Made by a program: the position numbers and the translations under genes. DNA of 64,000 nt. Origin: Toxonevra muliebris (lineage: Eukaryota; Arthropoda; Insecta; Diptera; Pallopteridae). How positions within the stretch are numbered: the first letter of the stretch is position 1; each line of letters begins with the position of its first letter. The stretch is from assembly GCA_963691655.1 (NCBI GenBank), contig OY829328.1:84882400-84946399 (forward strand), given 5' to 3'. Shown piece by piece: positions 48,219 to 62,600 of the stretch. Under the pieces are notes generated by a model. The model had not been told where the DNA came from, made no database searches, and worked only from the letters and a program-made list of their open reading frames with translations.

Positions 48219-51200
48219 TTACACTCCCGCACCCGCTATTTTATACTTATGTTTATCTTCGTTTTTACTATAACTTCGCACTACACCATAAATAGCAACC
48301 AACAAAACGATAGCCAAAATAATGGTGCTCAAAACGAACCATGGATAAAAACCTGGATATGGACTTTCTCCACGTGTGAAATCTTCAAAGTCTTCTCCTT
48401 CAAATGCATCATCAGTTGCATGTTTGCTATTATTTTTCGAGTCGTCAGTGAGACGTTCAAATTTCTGATTTTCGTGTGCGTTTGTTTTATGCAAAGTAAC
48501 ACTAGCCAAATTGTTGGATTCTGGCATTTCATAAACAGGTTCAGTACTTTCAATACGGACAAAACTAACATCACCGTGATGGTGTTCGATGCGAAAACGT
48601 TTAATGCCATAGCCAAAATACTCATAGATGTCAGCACTGAATTGTTGATGATGTTCAGCCCATTGACCTATAACCTCAACTTTAACCATACTTTTTGGAT
48701 CCATTGTGCGTCCAAAATAAGCTTTCTGCAAATAGCACAATTTTAATTAGAAATAGACGACATTAAACACAAAAAATCCTCATACTTACTGTTTTTACAT
48801 CTACACCACCAATACCGTTATCATCTAGTTCCAACACGGAACCCATATGCTCAAAAAGTAACGGTAATTTTTCCATATTCTCACTATAAACCGAACTCAT
48901 ATTCAATTTTACTTTTTCTACATACGCATAATTTACACTGCCATAAATTTGTTTTTGTTCGCGACTGGGATTCTTGAGTGCTGTTCTACCCAACATAGTC
49001 TTATAGCTTGAGGTAACATTCATCCACGGTAAATAGGTTATATTGCGAATTTCATACATCAATGGTTGTATTTCAACTAAAACGTTGATATTCGAATCAA
49101 GCCCGTACTAAAAATGTGTGCGGAATTATAAATATTAAAATTATTTCTTTGAATATCTTTCTTTTTATCATACTTACAAAATTATCCTCGAAAATCATAA
49201 CAATACATGTAAAAAGATTGGCTGTTATATTCGTTACTAGATCAGTGTGCCTGAAATGACAGAGCTCGGTCTTTTCACGTTCAACATCCGTGGCTTTGCC
49301 GACATAATTGATGCGCTATTAAAACGTGGAAAATGCAAAATATTAGAAAAGTGTTCCAGGTTACAGATAAAAAGAACTATTGATTTGCGCACACTACAAC
49401 CGGTTAGTCAAATTTGTTAGATTTCAGACATATCAATAACACAGTATAGCATGCTTATCTTAAAAGATTCAAGTTTTATGTCTTAAGCAAAGTTGTTCAG
49501 CACAATGAGATAACAATAGGGGTTTATAACCCCTTTTCTAAAAATACCCGATAGGAAAATAAACGTTCAGAAAACTATCAATTGGATTTAGACACGAAGA
49601 ATTTAAATAGCAATTATGGATAATTGGAGGAACTCCATTATTTTATTTTTTAACTTAATAAATATTACAAAAGCAGCTGTTATGAAAAAAAAAATTCAAA
49701 AAGCCTACCAAAATTATATAGATATTAAATTTTTCCTGTTTTCTACAACGTTGTATTTAAGGGTTGCTAGTTACTTTCTTCATTTCAGACGCATTTCAAC
49801 GAAATGAGAATGCAGAATTTCATTTGACACTTTTTGTATAGCGAAATTCTGCATTTCAGACGCATTTCAACGAAAGGTTAAATTTGCCTGAATTGCACTC
49901 TCGTGTGTCCGCACTATTGGACTATTGGCAAAAGTTTTACTCAAGTGTTGTCCAGCTGTTGCCGAAACAGTTGCAAAACTGTTGTCTTACTAAATAATTT
50001 ATAATCGTTTATCACACAATCGCATATGTATAATCTCAAGAAGTTACATTATGGTTCAGAAATACTTGTGATCAATAATAATCGCAGGTGGTGATTTTTT
50101 TAGGCGTAGCAGCTTTTAAGAACCTACTCTTTAGGTGTGCACACAATAAACAAAACAAGATAAATAGTTTTAAAATATAATTTTATGAAGTGGAGAAGAT
50201 TTTTGTGAATAGAAAATATTTTTTGATAGAACTACCAAAAAAAAAAAAAATACATTTTGAAATTTTGTTAATTAGATAGTTATCAGTAACAGCTTATCAG
50301 CTTAAAAAACTATTGCAATTTTTCTTAGAAAATTGAAAAAATTTACTTTCAAAAATAACAATTGTAGATTCTACTAGGTATCGACATTATAATCATGTCA
50401 TATCTATTTAGATAGACTTGTATTTATAATGTTAATTAAAGTAGACACATTTCATAATAATTGGTAAATTCAAACGATAAGATATAATTTTTTAAAGTGC
50501 CTGCCCTCCCTTTCCCAATAAAATTTATTTATTTTTGGAATATCTATAGGAAAATCAAAACAATGTTATTTTCGTAGTTTTTTATGAGTGTTTAAAGTGC
50601 GTGCTCTACCACAATTATATGGATACTTTTAATACCAAAATGGTTTTGCTTTTTTGTTATAGCAACCATGTCACAGTTAGGAGAACTTGTATAACATATA
50701 TTATATAACCTTATCAGAATTAGATTCGAGGTTAAGATATTGTAATAATAAGGTATGAGAGAACGAAAACACCAAATCTTCGTTTGCAAATGAACTGTTT
50801 GCAATATTTCTAGCCTACGAAAGTTATAGAACAATTTATTTGATTTATTTGTTGCTGATTTTTATTTTTAAAAAATGGCCTTGGTTGTTCTGGTTCAGAA
50901 CCTTACGTATAGCAATAAAGTGAATTTTTCGATATTTTTTTCAATCGTGCAATATTTGATTAAGTGTATCTAAATAAGTTATTATACTTGCAGTTAGGTA
51001 ATAGCGACATATTCAAGCACAAACTGCCGAATTTTTTATTATTTCTGGCAGGTCATCAAAATGATAAACAGCAATATTAGAGTGTAAACAACAATGTGAT
51101 TGATATCAATTAATTGGTTTTTGAGCTAAATTAAATTTTTGCAATTTAATTTTGAGTTAGTTGTGGAAATGTACCTGAAGAGTTTTGCAATAGTTATTGC

Positions 51201-54200
51201 ATAATAAGATACTAAAAAGATTTGCTTAGGAAGATTGAAAATTGCTTCACTTGAATAAGAGCGTACTTGGAAAAGCACCAACAGAGCAACAAACCTCACC
51301 AGATCTATGGTGTACTATAAGTACATAAATTAACGGCGTCTAGGTGTATCATGCAATGACATAATCAAGTTTATAAAAATCTATTGACTTTGTTGGCAAT
51401 GTTTCAACCAGGGTAGGATTTGAAATTAACTTGAACGTTATTTGAAAAACCAGGTACAAAACGGAACTTTTTGTACTTGGATTTTCTAACAGGCTTCAGC
51501 CTTACAGCCTTATTTATTAGATTTTCTTAAAACACGTTTAAGACGTTAATTAGTTACGATAGCTTTTAATTTCAAGTGGCATTTAAGTGGCCTAATGAAC
51601 TCTGCTCAAATTGTGATTTATAAACTTTTTCTCTATTCTTGTTTAGTAAACGATTTATTGTGTCAAATATTGTAATAAAATTTATAAATCTACTACAAAA
51701 AAGGAAGTTTCTATTACATTTTATTGTATCGTCAGTCGATTTTACATATTTACATATTTTGTATCTAAAACTTTTGAAATTTAGTGTTAAAAAAAATGGA
51801 ATAAAAATGTGTAAATACCACGCAAAAAAAAAAAAATAAAAAAAAATCGATATGAAAATTAGAATTCATAAAAAGTTTTTTTTAGAGATATTTTTTTCAG
51901 TCTGCGGAGTGGCGGAAGGAAGAGAAGCATCAACCTAGATTAATGGTGCAAAATAACGAAATTCCTTGCGTGTAATGTTTTGTCTTTTTTACCGAAACTT
52001 GTTAACCCTAAGTCTCATGGGGTTGAATCGGGTTTAATTGAGTTTGGGTGTCCTTGTGGTGCTGTTTTAGCTGAACACGTTAATCACACACACTATAGAA
52101 ACAATATTGTTTGTTAAAGTGACAATGTTCGAATATCAAAACTATTTTAAAAAAGCTTTAACATGAATTTTGACGTTCAAGTAAAGCAGCCTTTAATCAA
52201 CGTTGCTTATAAATCACATTTTTGAACTTAAGTGTTTTTTTTTTTGGGTGAATTAAAGTTAAGTATCATATAAAATTGTTTTAAAAATACGACTGTTAAG
52301 TAAGAATGACTTATCCATCTACTCAAAATAAGAAGGGTAGCGTTAAGATTCTGCAGAGCGTTCATAGAATTTTCGCAAACTGTCTGCAACTATTTAAGCA
52401 ACTTTCCAGAAATATAGTAGTTTACGATCTATTTTACGATAGCTTCACTGAAAATCTTACCTCTTTTGGATTCAATTCCTGTGCATAATTTCGTAATATC
52501 ATATTGTATGGTATCCAAGCTAATAATGGATTTGTTTTGCCAGCACATATTTCCGTATGTTTGCCACGTCCAGTTAAATCACCGTTACGCAATTTAAAGA
52601 AATAATAATCATCCTTGTGTGAACTGCCATGATCTTTGCACATAGTGTTTAGGAAACTTTCCTGTAATTTTTAAATATATGAGTTAAATAAATTAAAAAT
52701 TTGTCTTAGCATGTGTTCTAAATGTATGAGTAAGTGTAACTTCGCTGGTATGTATATAAAATGATATCAAATGTATTTATTGTTATCTGCAATGTATAGT
52801 AAATATGTTTAATTTACTTCATCGATTCCATCACTGATGTCATCATTGATTGTGGTGTTTGTACACTAGGTTTATATGTTTACTCACCAAATATATGTAT
52901 GTAATTAATCATTTGTCATTGTTCATTTTTTTTATTCTATATATCATACAAACATAGCTTTTCTATCATTTAAGGATTTTTTCAATTGAAACCAGTTTCG
53001 CTGTGTTTTACTATTTTTCTTTATCTATTTTCAATTTCAATGTTGCAATGATATCTAGAAATAGACATAAACAGCAAACATTCTACACTTTACACTTGGT
53101 TTTATGCAATATGTATATAATTTTCAGGTCATTTATATTGTCATTTATGGTTTGTCTATTTTTTCATGGCATCGTCTATTTTTGGTAGTCTAAGGTAATG
53201 TTTAAATTGTTTCAATTTTAAATTAATCGAAATCTAAATTAAAGTAGTGTTTCGAATTTTCATGAAAACAAATGATGTAAAGTCTAATTTATTTTCCAGG
53301 AATATGACCGACAATGATTCACTCTATAGAAATCTCTGCTTGTTTAAAGTAGCTAAATCTTAAATAACGATAGAAAACTGGGTTTATGTGTTAGCTCATA
53401 ATTCTATCGATATGGCTTGTGTTTAGTATATGGACGTTATTTTAAAATAGATGATGCAAAAAGGGGCGAAAGGGTCATATCTCCCTATGGGTATTAATCC
53501 TTTCGATATTGAAAGGAAACAATTTTTTTGAGGCCAAGTCAAAAATATATGTTCAAAAATGTATCATCAATGCCGATTGCATTATTTTAATAAAAAAAAA
53601 TCAATAATTTATTGTATGTTTGCAAAAGATAAGAAAATCTAAAAATTCAAAAAAAAATGTTAGCCCGCTTTTGTCTATAGCTTCAGACGTATAATTTTTC
53701 AACCAAAGGAAAAAAAAGGATATCCAAAAGCGTGAAACTTTTTTATGTTCATTGTAGGAGTCCTAAGTAATCATGAGTTTTACACTAAATTTATATACCG
53801 ACCCCCATTACTTAGAAAGATGGACTAAAAAGGATGCATCGGCGAATTGAAACCAATACGCGGGGCTAACAAAAGTTCGATTAGTTGGCTACACTGAATA
53901 AATTATAGACAAATCAAAAAATGTGTGATGATTTGGCATAGGTCAAGAAGCCGAAATGGGATAAGAAAACTCAAAGTTGCTGAGAAAGAGCCCCAAAAAA
54001 TTCCACCACCATCACAGCAAGAGATTCAAATGCACCATCGCTTTTGATCGTCTTGAAGTAGCTATAGAAATTCCAGACCGGACATTTCTCTGTGGAGAAT
54101 CAATCTTGTGAAGTAAGCCCAAAATCTTCGAACGATGACGTAAGTGTGGTTCTGGGGAAGTCTAAAATTGAGAAAGATCGAATATTGATCCAGGAAATGA

Positions 54201-54570
54201 TTGCAGAGGAACTAGGCTTGAATGCCATGATTGTATCGTGAATATCTAGGGATCATCTTGGATACACGAAGAAATCAGTAAATTTTAAATTTCTTTAGCA
54301 TACCTCGTATAGTTTTCAAGTTATGATACACACGGGAAAACTCGATAATTTCACCATCAAACTGAAACTTACCTTTTCTTTAACTGTTAGTGTAGTGGCT
54401 GTAATGTCGCAATGAGGATCTCCGACTTTTGGATTTATATGTTTTTCTAGATCGGTTAAAAGCATCGGTTCAGTTGATATACAAAATTTGCCATTCTCTT
54501 CGAAGGCATTTGTAGTGATAACACTTAAATGACATAATAGACCGACGACGAATACTATTTTGTGCAACAT
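48219..54570 (-). CDS. unrecognised type I single-pass membrane glycoprotein, five coding exons
   Basis: I do not recognise the family. Exons 54,570-54,373, 52,661-52,461, 49,315-49,178, 49,107-48,790 and 48,725-48,219 all join in phase 0 to 453 residues. It begins with a clear signal peptide (MLHKIVFVVGLLCHLSVI..., cleavage likely after TTNA at about residue 22). A luminal or extracellular part of about 390 residues follows with scattered cysteines and N-glycosylation sequons (NIT, NVT, NMS). It ends in one membrane segment at about 413-433 (WFVLSTIILAIVLLVAIYGV) and a short basic/acidic tail (SYSKNEDKHKYK). Predicted location: secretory pathway or cell surface, N terminus outside. Every intron starting on a codon boundary is unusual and could mark modular extracellular pieces. 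Splice sites are mostly GTAAG-type. Intron 1 is 1.7 kb and intron 2 is 3.1 kb. Each holds repeat remnants. Confidence 0.85.
49781..49875. repeat. 24-bp direct repeat flanking a 13-bp-stem palindrome
   Basis: Segments 49,781-49,804 and 49,852-49,875 are identical (CATTTCAGACG...AACGAAA). Between them AATGCAGAATTTC and GAAATTCTGCATT (49,809-49,821 and 49,843-49,855) pair perfectly. It lies in intron 2 of the membrane-protein gene. It could be a very small insertion, or a tandem duplication with an inverted core. Confidence 0.8.
54000..54290 (+). pseudogene. possible Tc1/mariner (maT-like) transposase fragment
   Basis: In intron 1 of the membrane-protein gene, antisense to it, one plus frame reads KIEKDRILIQEMIAEELGLN, a stop, then ISRDHLGYTKKSV. 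This fits the N-terminal paired-type helix-turn-helix pattern of maT/mariner transposases (a 'MAxELgls...LGyk' arrangement). Upstream residues do not give a clean domain, and no catalytic motif was found. Weakly supported. Confidence 0.3.
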
Positions 54571-56617
54571 TTTTAAGTCTATATTTTTTCGTTTACTTTC
54601 TGCTTAAGTTTTGTTATTAAAAATTTATAATGAAAAGCTCATAAATGTTAATTTAAAAAAAAAAATTTGCAATTGCTAAGTTTGCATAAAAAAATTACAA
54701 TTTCTTCAACACATTTTGCTAACTAAGCAGCGACTGTAAAAAATCAAACGAAGCGCACTAATGCAGTGCAAAAATCCAACTGAACTAAAGAAACAATAAA
54801 TGAAAAGAAAAAAAAAACAAAAAATTAATCAAATTCGATTTTGGAATTGTTTGATTTTTAAAACAATTCATTCAAGTCAGACAGGTGACGACGAAGACGA
54901 TATTGCGCTTGGGGTCGTTGTGTGCGCACGAGGAGCGGCTAATCATTCGTAAGATATACCACACATATCTTTTTCTAGATATCGAATCGAGAAGCAAACG
55001 TAAATAAATTAAATAACTTTTAAATAAAAACTTTGTATATAGTCTATGGAAATAACACTTTTATTTATTGATAAGATAAAAAATTTAATAATTTTGATTT
55101 ATATACTCGATCGGCGCTTCATTCGTTTCCTGGGGGGCAGCAGTATATAAATATGCCAAAAGTATGTGACATAAATTGTAAATTCCCCATAAACAGAAAA
55201 AAAGTTTAATAAATCCTGGATTATTGAATGAAATTCCTTGATTGCATTTCCACTAATCTCAAGTACGTAAATGTACATTGTAAAATGAAACTAGACATGT
55301 CTGTGAAAAAAGAAAGAGACGGTAGCGTTACTTCTGCACGTGATTATTATCGCTGCGAAATTCTTGTGAGTTTCCCCTATTTTTTAGATCTATTAATTTG
55401 TAATACTTCTTTGTTTTTCTAATATTTATTCATAAGAATGAATTGGTAAATTAGAATATTGAAAATAAATGTTAAAGTGAATTGTTTATCGCTTTTTCCG
55501 CATGTGATTATTATTGCTGCACTTGTTAAGGTCAGGGAATACCAATTTATTTTAATGTTATAGTCTAGCAGGAGTAAACTTAATTAGGGGTTTTGAGGAC
55601 ATTTCCTATTTTATCCTTCAAACAATTGACATTTTTTTTGTTTTGCATTCACAGATATTTGTACTTCATCCATGGGTGCTGTGTACTGCAGACCGTTGGT
55701 ATTTGGCTTTTTCATCCACACATTTTGTCAACATTCGGATGACTAATATTTTGTACTTAGTTACCCTCTAGACGTTTTTTGATCCAATATATTTTGAGCT
55801 TAAGGTTCACAAGATACTATTCATTCATGTTTTGTTCTTGTAACCGCTGATTTTTTAGTTTTCTTCATATACAGATATTTTGTTCTTGGTGTGTTCAAAG
55901 CCATTGTGAAGCTATATAGCAACAAAAAACATCTGTTTCTGTTCCTGACCTCTAAAGATTGTTCCTTTAATCCATAGATTTTATGTCCTTCTCTTCTTTG
56001 TCTTTGAATATTTTGTATTTATTTATAATTTGCCCTTTTTAGTATTGAAATTTGGTTCCGTTTTTTTTCGTAATTTTGGAATTTTTTCTTTTGAATTATT
56101 TTTAATTTTAAGTATATTTTTGTTTTTATAATCTTTTACAATTATTTCTCACTGTGTTCAAGATATTCGTATTTGATCATATTTATGTATGATTTTTTTA
56201 TTTTGTATGATAAAATAAACAATAGGTATGCAAAAATAGGAAACATCTTTTAACTTTTATTTTCATTTAATAATTTACATTTATGCACTATATATACGAT
56301 TCTTTGATTTGCAAACACATAAAGAAATCGTTGTGGGAGATGGGGGCAATAAGAAAATATAACAAACACTGAATTGTTAACTATGTTCCAACTACATTTC
56401 AATATTATTATTTAACATGCGTTGAAAAAAGGCAATAAACGAAAACTTAAAACTATAAAAAAAAAACATTGCAAAAATAATTTTCAACATTTTTTGTTTT
56501 GTATTTTTTCTCATTTTTTTTTTTTTTTTTTTTTTTGTAAATAACTTTTGCGACTTTCTTGTGCAAAACTAAGAAATACACAATTATAAATATTATAATT
56601 TTTATTTTTTACATTAT
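54571..56617. other. intergenic DNA between the membrane-protein gene and mahjong
   Basis: No exon supported. Bases 54,571-54,960 are the likely promoter side of the membrane-protein gene. A 23-base T run at 56,514-56,536 and minus AATAAA at 56,601-56,606 lie just downstream of the mahjong stop. Confidence 0.5.
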
Positions 56618-59600
56618 TTACGCCAGCCTAAAACGAAGTTCCATGAAATCCGATTCGGATGAGGATGATGCAGCACCGCTGGGGCGACGATGTCTGTTGT
56701 TGCGGCTGCCACCACGACTGCCGGGACCACCTCGATTACCAGCACTGCCGCTGCCACCACTGCGTCTTCCACCACTACCGCCCCTGCGACTCCCGCCACG
56801 TGGCGGTGCAGCAGCGCCGCCATTTCCATTATTATCGGCATCGTCATCATCAAAGCTATCATCGCTACCAGAAAGTATATCTATCCAACCGTTTTCTTCA
56901 TCGTCGTCATCATCGTCGTCGTCATCGTCGTTGTCATCATCATCATCATCGTTTTCCATTTCATCATCATCATCGTTATCAGCATTAGAGCGATTTCGAC
57001 GTATTCTTGCTGAAAATGGAAAACCATCGAGAACTGCAAAACATAAAATTGCCATATTGAAAATTGAATTTGAAAGGCAAAACAAATGAGAACAGGTAGC
57101 AACTTACTGTCTGATGATGAATCACTGTCTGAACCTTCCTCTCCGGAATCGCGCTCCTCATCATCTTCCTGTAAGCAGAGACAACAAATTATTCGCAATT
57201 GCATCCAATAAATCGTCGTCGTCGATGATGTCTATGTCAGCTACTGCTGCACCGGCGCCGCCACGTCTACGCTGCTGCTGCACCGCATCGAGTGCAGCGA
57301 CTACGGCCTCATCAATATTCGAGATATTATTATGTTGCTGTATAGCATCGCCAGCAGCGTTAGGGCGGCGCGGCGCAGCAGCATGACGTCCCAATAGACC
57401 AACACCACCACGAGCGACTACTACACCGACGCCGCCGCCATTGCTACTGGCAGCTGCTGTCGTATTCAGTAAATTTACAATGACGCCACCAATGTCATTG
57501 TTATCATTTGGCTCATCATCATCACCATCACCATCATTTGCATTATCATCAGTGGCAGCAGCAGCTGCAGCACCACCATCAATAGCATTTGCCGCTCCAA
57601 CATTTATACCACCGCTACCACCAATGCATGCTGATGATTCATTGACACGCACCTCATCTCGTTGTTCACGCTTTTTCATTCCAACTGCATAGATCTTACA
57701 ATAAGTCTCTTCCTCTTGATTTTCAACCATAGCTATAAGGCTGCCATAACCATTTATGCTCATATCGTAGATGTTACGTTTCACATCGATTGTTGCAATA
57801 CTAGAATAATCGTAGGCATCGAGTACTTTGAAACTCGTCTCATAACTGGAGTCATCAAATTCAGCACGATTCTCAATTTCTAAACTAATGCCATAAATCA
57901 CTTTCATCGGCGAGAATTTAACGTGGCATTGATCCAGCACCGGCACAGTTTGTAGTAGATGGAATGTTCGTAAATCCCATACTTCCGTATTGGATATGAT
58001 CTGCGCCGAGAAGAGAGAGGGAGAGAAAAGTAAAGAATAGTTAGATTAAGATTTTTTTTTTTTTTAAATCAAATAAATTATTCAAATACCTCAAGTCCAT
58101 TGGGATGGAAAACACCAGAGAGCTGTTGATTTAGTTTATCGAATTTATGTATTTCTTTGCCAGAGCGTACATCCCACAGAACACCATCTAAAAATTTATT
58201 TGTTTGTGATTAAGCAATAATGAAGAGAATATCTATAGTTGCCTTTGATTATCTTCTATGGATGCCCCAGGCTGTACTATAAAATTGCCCCTAAGTATCG
58301 TATATAAATGTCTCCGAATATCTTATTTGAATGACTCTGAGAATCGCGTATAAAAGCGCCCACAAATATTCCGTAGAAGCTTTCAATAAATGACCCTGAG
58401 CTTCACTACTAAATGCCCCTGACTATACTCTATGAATGCCCCTGATTATCCTCTATGGATTCCCTTGGTATCGTCTATAAATGTCCTTGAATATACTTTC
58501 GGAATGCCCAGAGTACTGAATCAAACTATACTTTATGTGGATCTTAATCAAAGCCCTGTGTGTTTTTTTTTAGTTTTATCTATAGATGCCCCTGAGTATC
58601 CTGTATAGATGCTCTAATTTCATCTACTGAGTATCTTTTTTGCATTTCCATTGAGTAACTGAACTCGTCATTATGGAAGCACTTACCTGACAATATTAGT
58701 TCATCGGTTGGGCAGAATGTAGCACGATTTTTGGTATATTGATTGGCAATAATTGGTGTGAAAGTACTGATTTTATTTCCCGTATTAATATCATAAATTA
58801 CAGCATTCTAAACAAACAAACAAATTATTTAAATTAATAAATCAAGGTCCATCAATTCTAACATACTTACATTATTTGTTGTGCCCAGTATTTTATCCTG
58901 TGTTAAATTACTAAACTCACAATAGAATTCATCGTTGAACGACAATTTCGATGCAAATTCATTATTACGTATGGACCACAATTTACTCAAAGGCGAACGC
59001 CATGAACATGATGTCAACACCAGATCACCGCTTTTATTTGACTTTATCGAATCGATAATGTAATCGTGACAGTGCGAGAAAAACTCTTCGGTGCCATCGT
59101 TGATATTGAATGCTTTTGCTTCGCCTTGCTGTGTGCCAGTGATGAGCAAATTCGATGAGGGTACAAAATCACAGCAGGAAAATTGTACGGCATTGTATTC
59201 GGTTGCGCGTATAGTGCGCCACGGCGCAAAATGCGTATGCACGAAACGTCGATCCAGACGTGCAGTATTATAGCCAGCTTGCGATTTGAAGAGACGTGCT
59301 GTCAAATTGACATTTGTACCGCCAAGCACACGATTCGGTTTCGGGTCGGGACATTTATGCGGTGTAAAGAGGTCGAATTGGGGGCATGTTGTCATTGGAT
59401 TATTGCACAAAGCATGCTGATTTGTTAAATATTCGGTGACAATTGAAGTGAGTGAAATGCCAGCATTTGCATTTATTGGGGAGCCATCAGCATCACGTAA
59501 GCTATCATCGGGCACTGAGGTTATTTGTTTTTGCAGTGAACGTTGTGATGCATTGCCGCTGCTTGTACTTAAAGCATTTGAGCTTGCTGTTGTACTTGAT

Positions 59601-62600
59601 GCGATCGTGGTTTTATCTGACTTTTTCACCAGTTTGATAGGTGTAACACCTATTTCACGTTCTTGCTCTGTTACAAGGCTGCCGTTTAGATTTTGATGCT
59701 GCTGATGCTGTTCATTGGAATTTGGAACAGCGATAACATTGATTGCCTGTTGCACATCATGCATGCGATTTCGCAAACGATTACGTCCCATGGACGATGT
59801 TGGCAGCACTTTGTAATCGAATGGTGATTGATGGAAATTTTTGGTTGTTGTTGATGGCAGCTGTAAGCTTGCTTCCTTTTGCAGCATTTGTGCTGTATGC
59901 AGCATACCTTTCGATTCGAGATGATCATGAATTAACTGATACAGTTGTTGTTCGTTGTATTGTATTTTTGTTTGCGCAATCACATTCGCTTTATGTATGT
60001 TCGATAGTGATGGATCCATTTTACTGGTTAATGGTTTCGTTTTGCCAGAAACACGTTCTAGCAATTCGAGAGCGTATTTTTGAAAGATAACATGTTCGGC
60101 GCGTTTCTCTTGCAATATAGGATCACGCATTAACGTTTGTATTTGACCACTGGCGAACAGCGGCAGTTTACCAACAATTTGACGCACACGTTCTGAACGT
60201 GCTAGGCCAGCTAAAGCACGACATGCCATGCCACGTATACAATCAGCATCCGTTATCGGTACTTTGATTTGCATTAAAGAGAGCAATACAATAATGCCAT
60301 TATTGGAACAAACAGATTCCCACACTTTCTCTACGAGCTCTTCGGAATACCTATGACTTTGTTTTGTCTTTCTATTGCTAAAACATTTCACAATCAATGG
60401 ATTGGGTTCTCTCTGCAAAGAAGAAAGGAATTGCATTAAATCAAGGTGCCATATGTTGTAAAACATACATTAAAAAAAATTGAAAGATTCTGAATTAGTA
60501 CGTTTCACTTACTCTCGCTATGGGCGAACAAACGCAGTGCACTAGCACTGCAAGGGCTGATTTTTGTACATCTGCATCGGTAGTAATATCGCCAGCTGCG
60601 GCACCCAATATTGAATAAATGCCTGAAGTTTGAATATTATCAGGCAATTCTAAGCGATCACAATAAGCCACATAGACTTTTGGGATTACACAACATATAG
60701 AGAGTACATCCAAAGCGGAACGCACAATTTCAGATCTAAAAATATAGAAAAAGTTTTAAATATAACAATAATAATGTTCCTCTGCCGTATAATGAATAGC
60801 ATAGCCCCTCCCAACTTATATTCAAATATTAATTTTCCTCGATAGTATAGTGTATGGTATCACCGCACCGACTGCTTTATGTGTAAATATTAGTTTTCCT
60901 CCATAGTATAGTGAGCAATATCCCCGAGTAGTCGCAACACCTAGTAAAACTTACCTTCCACCGTTATTCCAATCGTATGAAAGTGCAATAATTTTTAGCA
61001 ACAATGTAATTCCTTCCAACTTCAAAAGCTGATCTACTGGCGCCCAATGTGCCCGCACTGATGTATTCTCTTGTAGTGTACGTATCTGCTCGCTTATCTG
61101 TTCCATACTCGCTTTAGTTGCCTTTGTAATATTCTTTGAAAATTCACTTGAACTTGGGCATTGTTGACGCATGTAGGCATTGTATTTGTAGAACAGATGA
61201 CTTTCCATATAACGCTTTAGCGCAACACAAACGTGCCGCACCAATTGACGTGCTGCACATTCAACATCTTCATTTACAGAATTATCATCATCGTTATTGG
61301 AGGGATTTAAGATTTTAAGAACTGAAATCTGTAAAAAAAAAATAAAGAATAACAAAGAATTAACATTAAAAATGTAATTTATATACATACAACATTGTGT
61401 AATTTACGCAAACCATCTTGTGCATCAAACTCATCAAGTATCACTTTGAATTGGAAGCTCAAACCGAAAAACATTGTAGCATGACACGTGCCCGAATCGT
61501 ATGAGCGTTCAAGCAGCCACAGTGCATAACGCACCAGCTCGGTGATAATTGGTTTTGGCATGGTACAAATGCGTTCCATTGCATCTTCAGAGTATGCCAA
61601 ATAGTAGAGAGTTATGGAGACACCTGTCGCTGATATGCTAGGACGTGGTACTTTCAACAGGCGCTAAATGATGAGAAAGCAGAGTGTAAATTAGTTAATT
61701 TCATAGGAAATAAATTTATAAACATTCGCCATTCCATTTATTTGTTGGCATACATAGAACTACAACTCACCTCTAAACCTCCATGTGCTATAAACTCCAG
61801 CGCAAACTTTTTGTGACACAACAACGAAGCCAAATACTTGAGCGCTTCAAAGGCTAGACATGTATCGCGTCTATCCAAATTTTCAATATAGCCAAATATC
61901 AATTGCATTGCATTGTTTTCAAAAACCAACGCCAAAAACTCTTGATACTCGCCCATCGCTGTTAAGTAACGCATAATTAACATTTGACTTGTTTCCGCTG
62001 TTGGTGGATGTATGGGTATATACATTTTCTTGTAGTAATGTTTACCGCTACCAGTGCAAAAAGCATCGCGACTATTTTCCAACAAAGCAGACATATTTGA
62101 ATTTGTAGCAAAACTATCGAGAGTGTTGCCATTTGGTAAAATGATGCCACTACGTTTAGTACCTGTTGCCATTACCGTTGAGGGCGTTGTTACAACTGAA
62201 GCACCAGCTCCACTAACAACAGCACCACTACTACTACTTTCATCCACTACATGTTGTGGTGATTGCGGTGCTGACCCTGCCATCCATGCAGGTAATATAC
62301 GATCAAAATTACTACTACAATCAGCAATAGCAGCAGCACACGCATTTGTACTAGCTGCAGCTTCATTTTCCATTGATGTATTTGCTAAATGATTTGTGTG
62401 ATTTGGAAAAGCTGCTTCACGTGTACTTTTATAGATTGCCTGCAGCATATGCAAACGTTTAATCATCTTTGGGACTAACCGTGTATACAATTCACGGAAT
62501 GTAACAGCAATATCGGTAACCTCCATAGCAGCTGCCAGCAGGCCTGTTGCATAACTCTGCAACGGTTCAATACTATCTTCCGCCCAGCTATATATACGGT

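Noticed and set aside
56559..57089. 176-residue plus-strand open frame rich in Leu, Pro and Ser
   Set aside because: It is the antisense of the Asp- and Gly-rich last exons of mahj. Its poly-Ser comes from the Asp codons read backwards.
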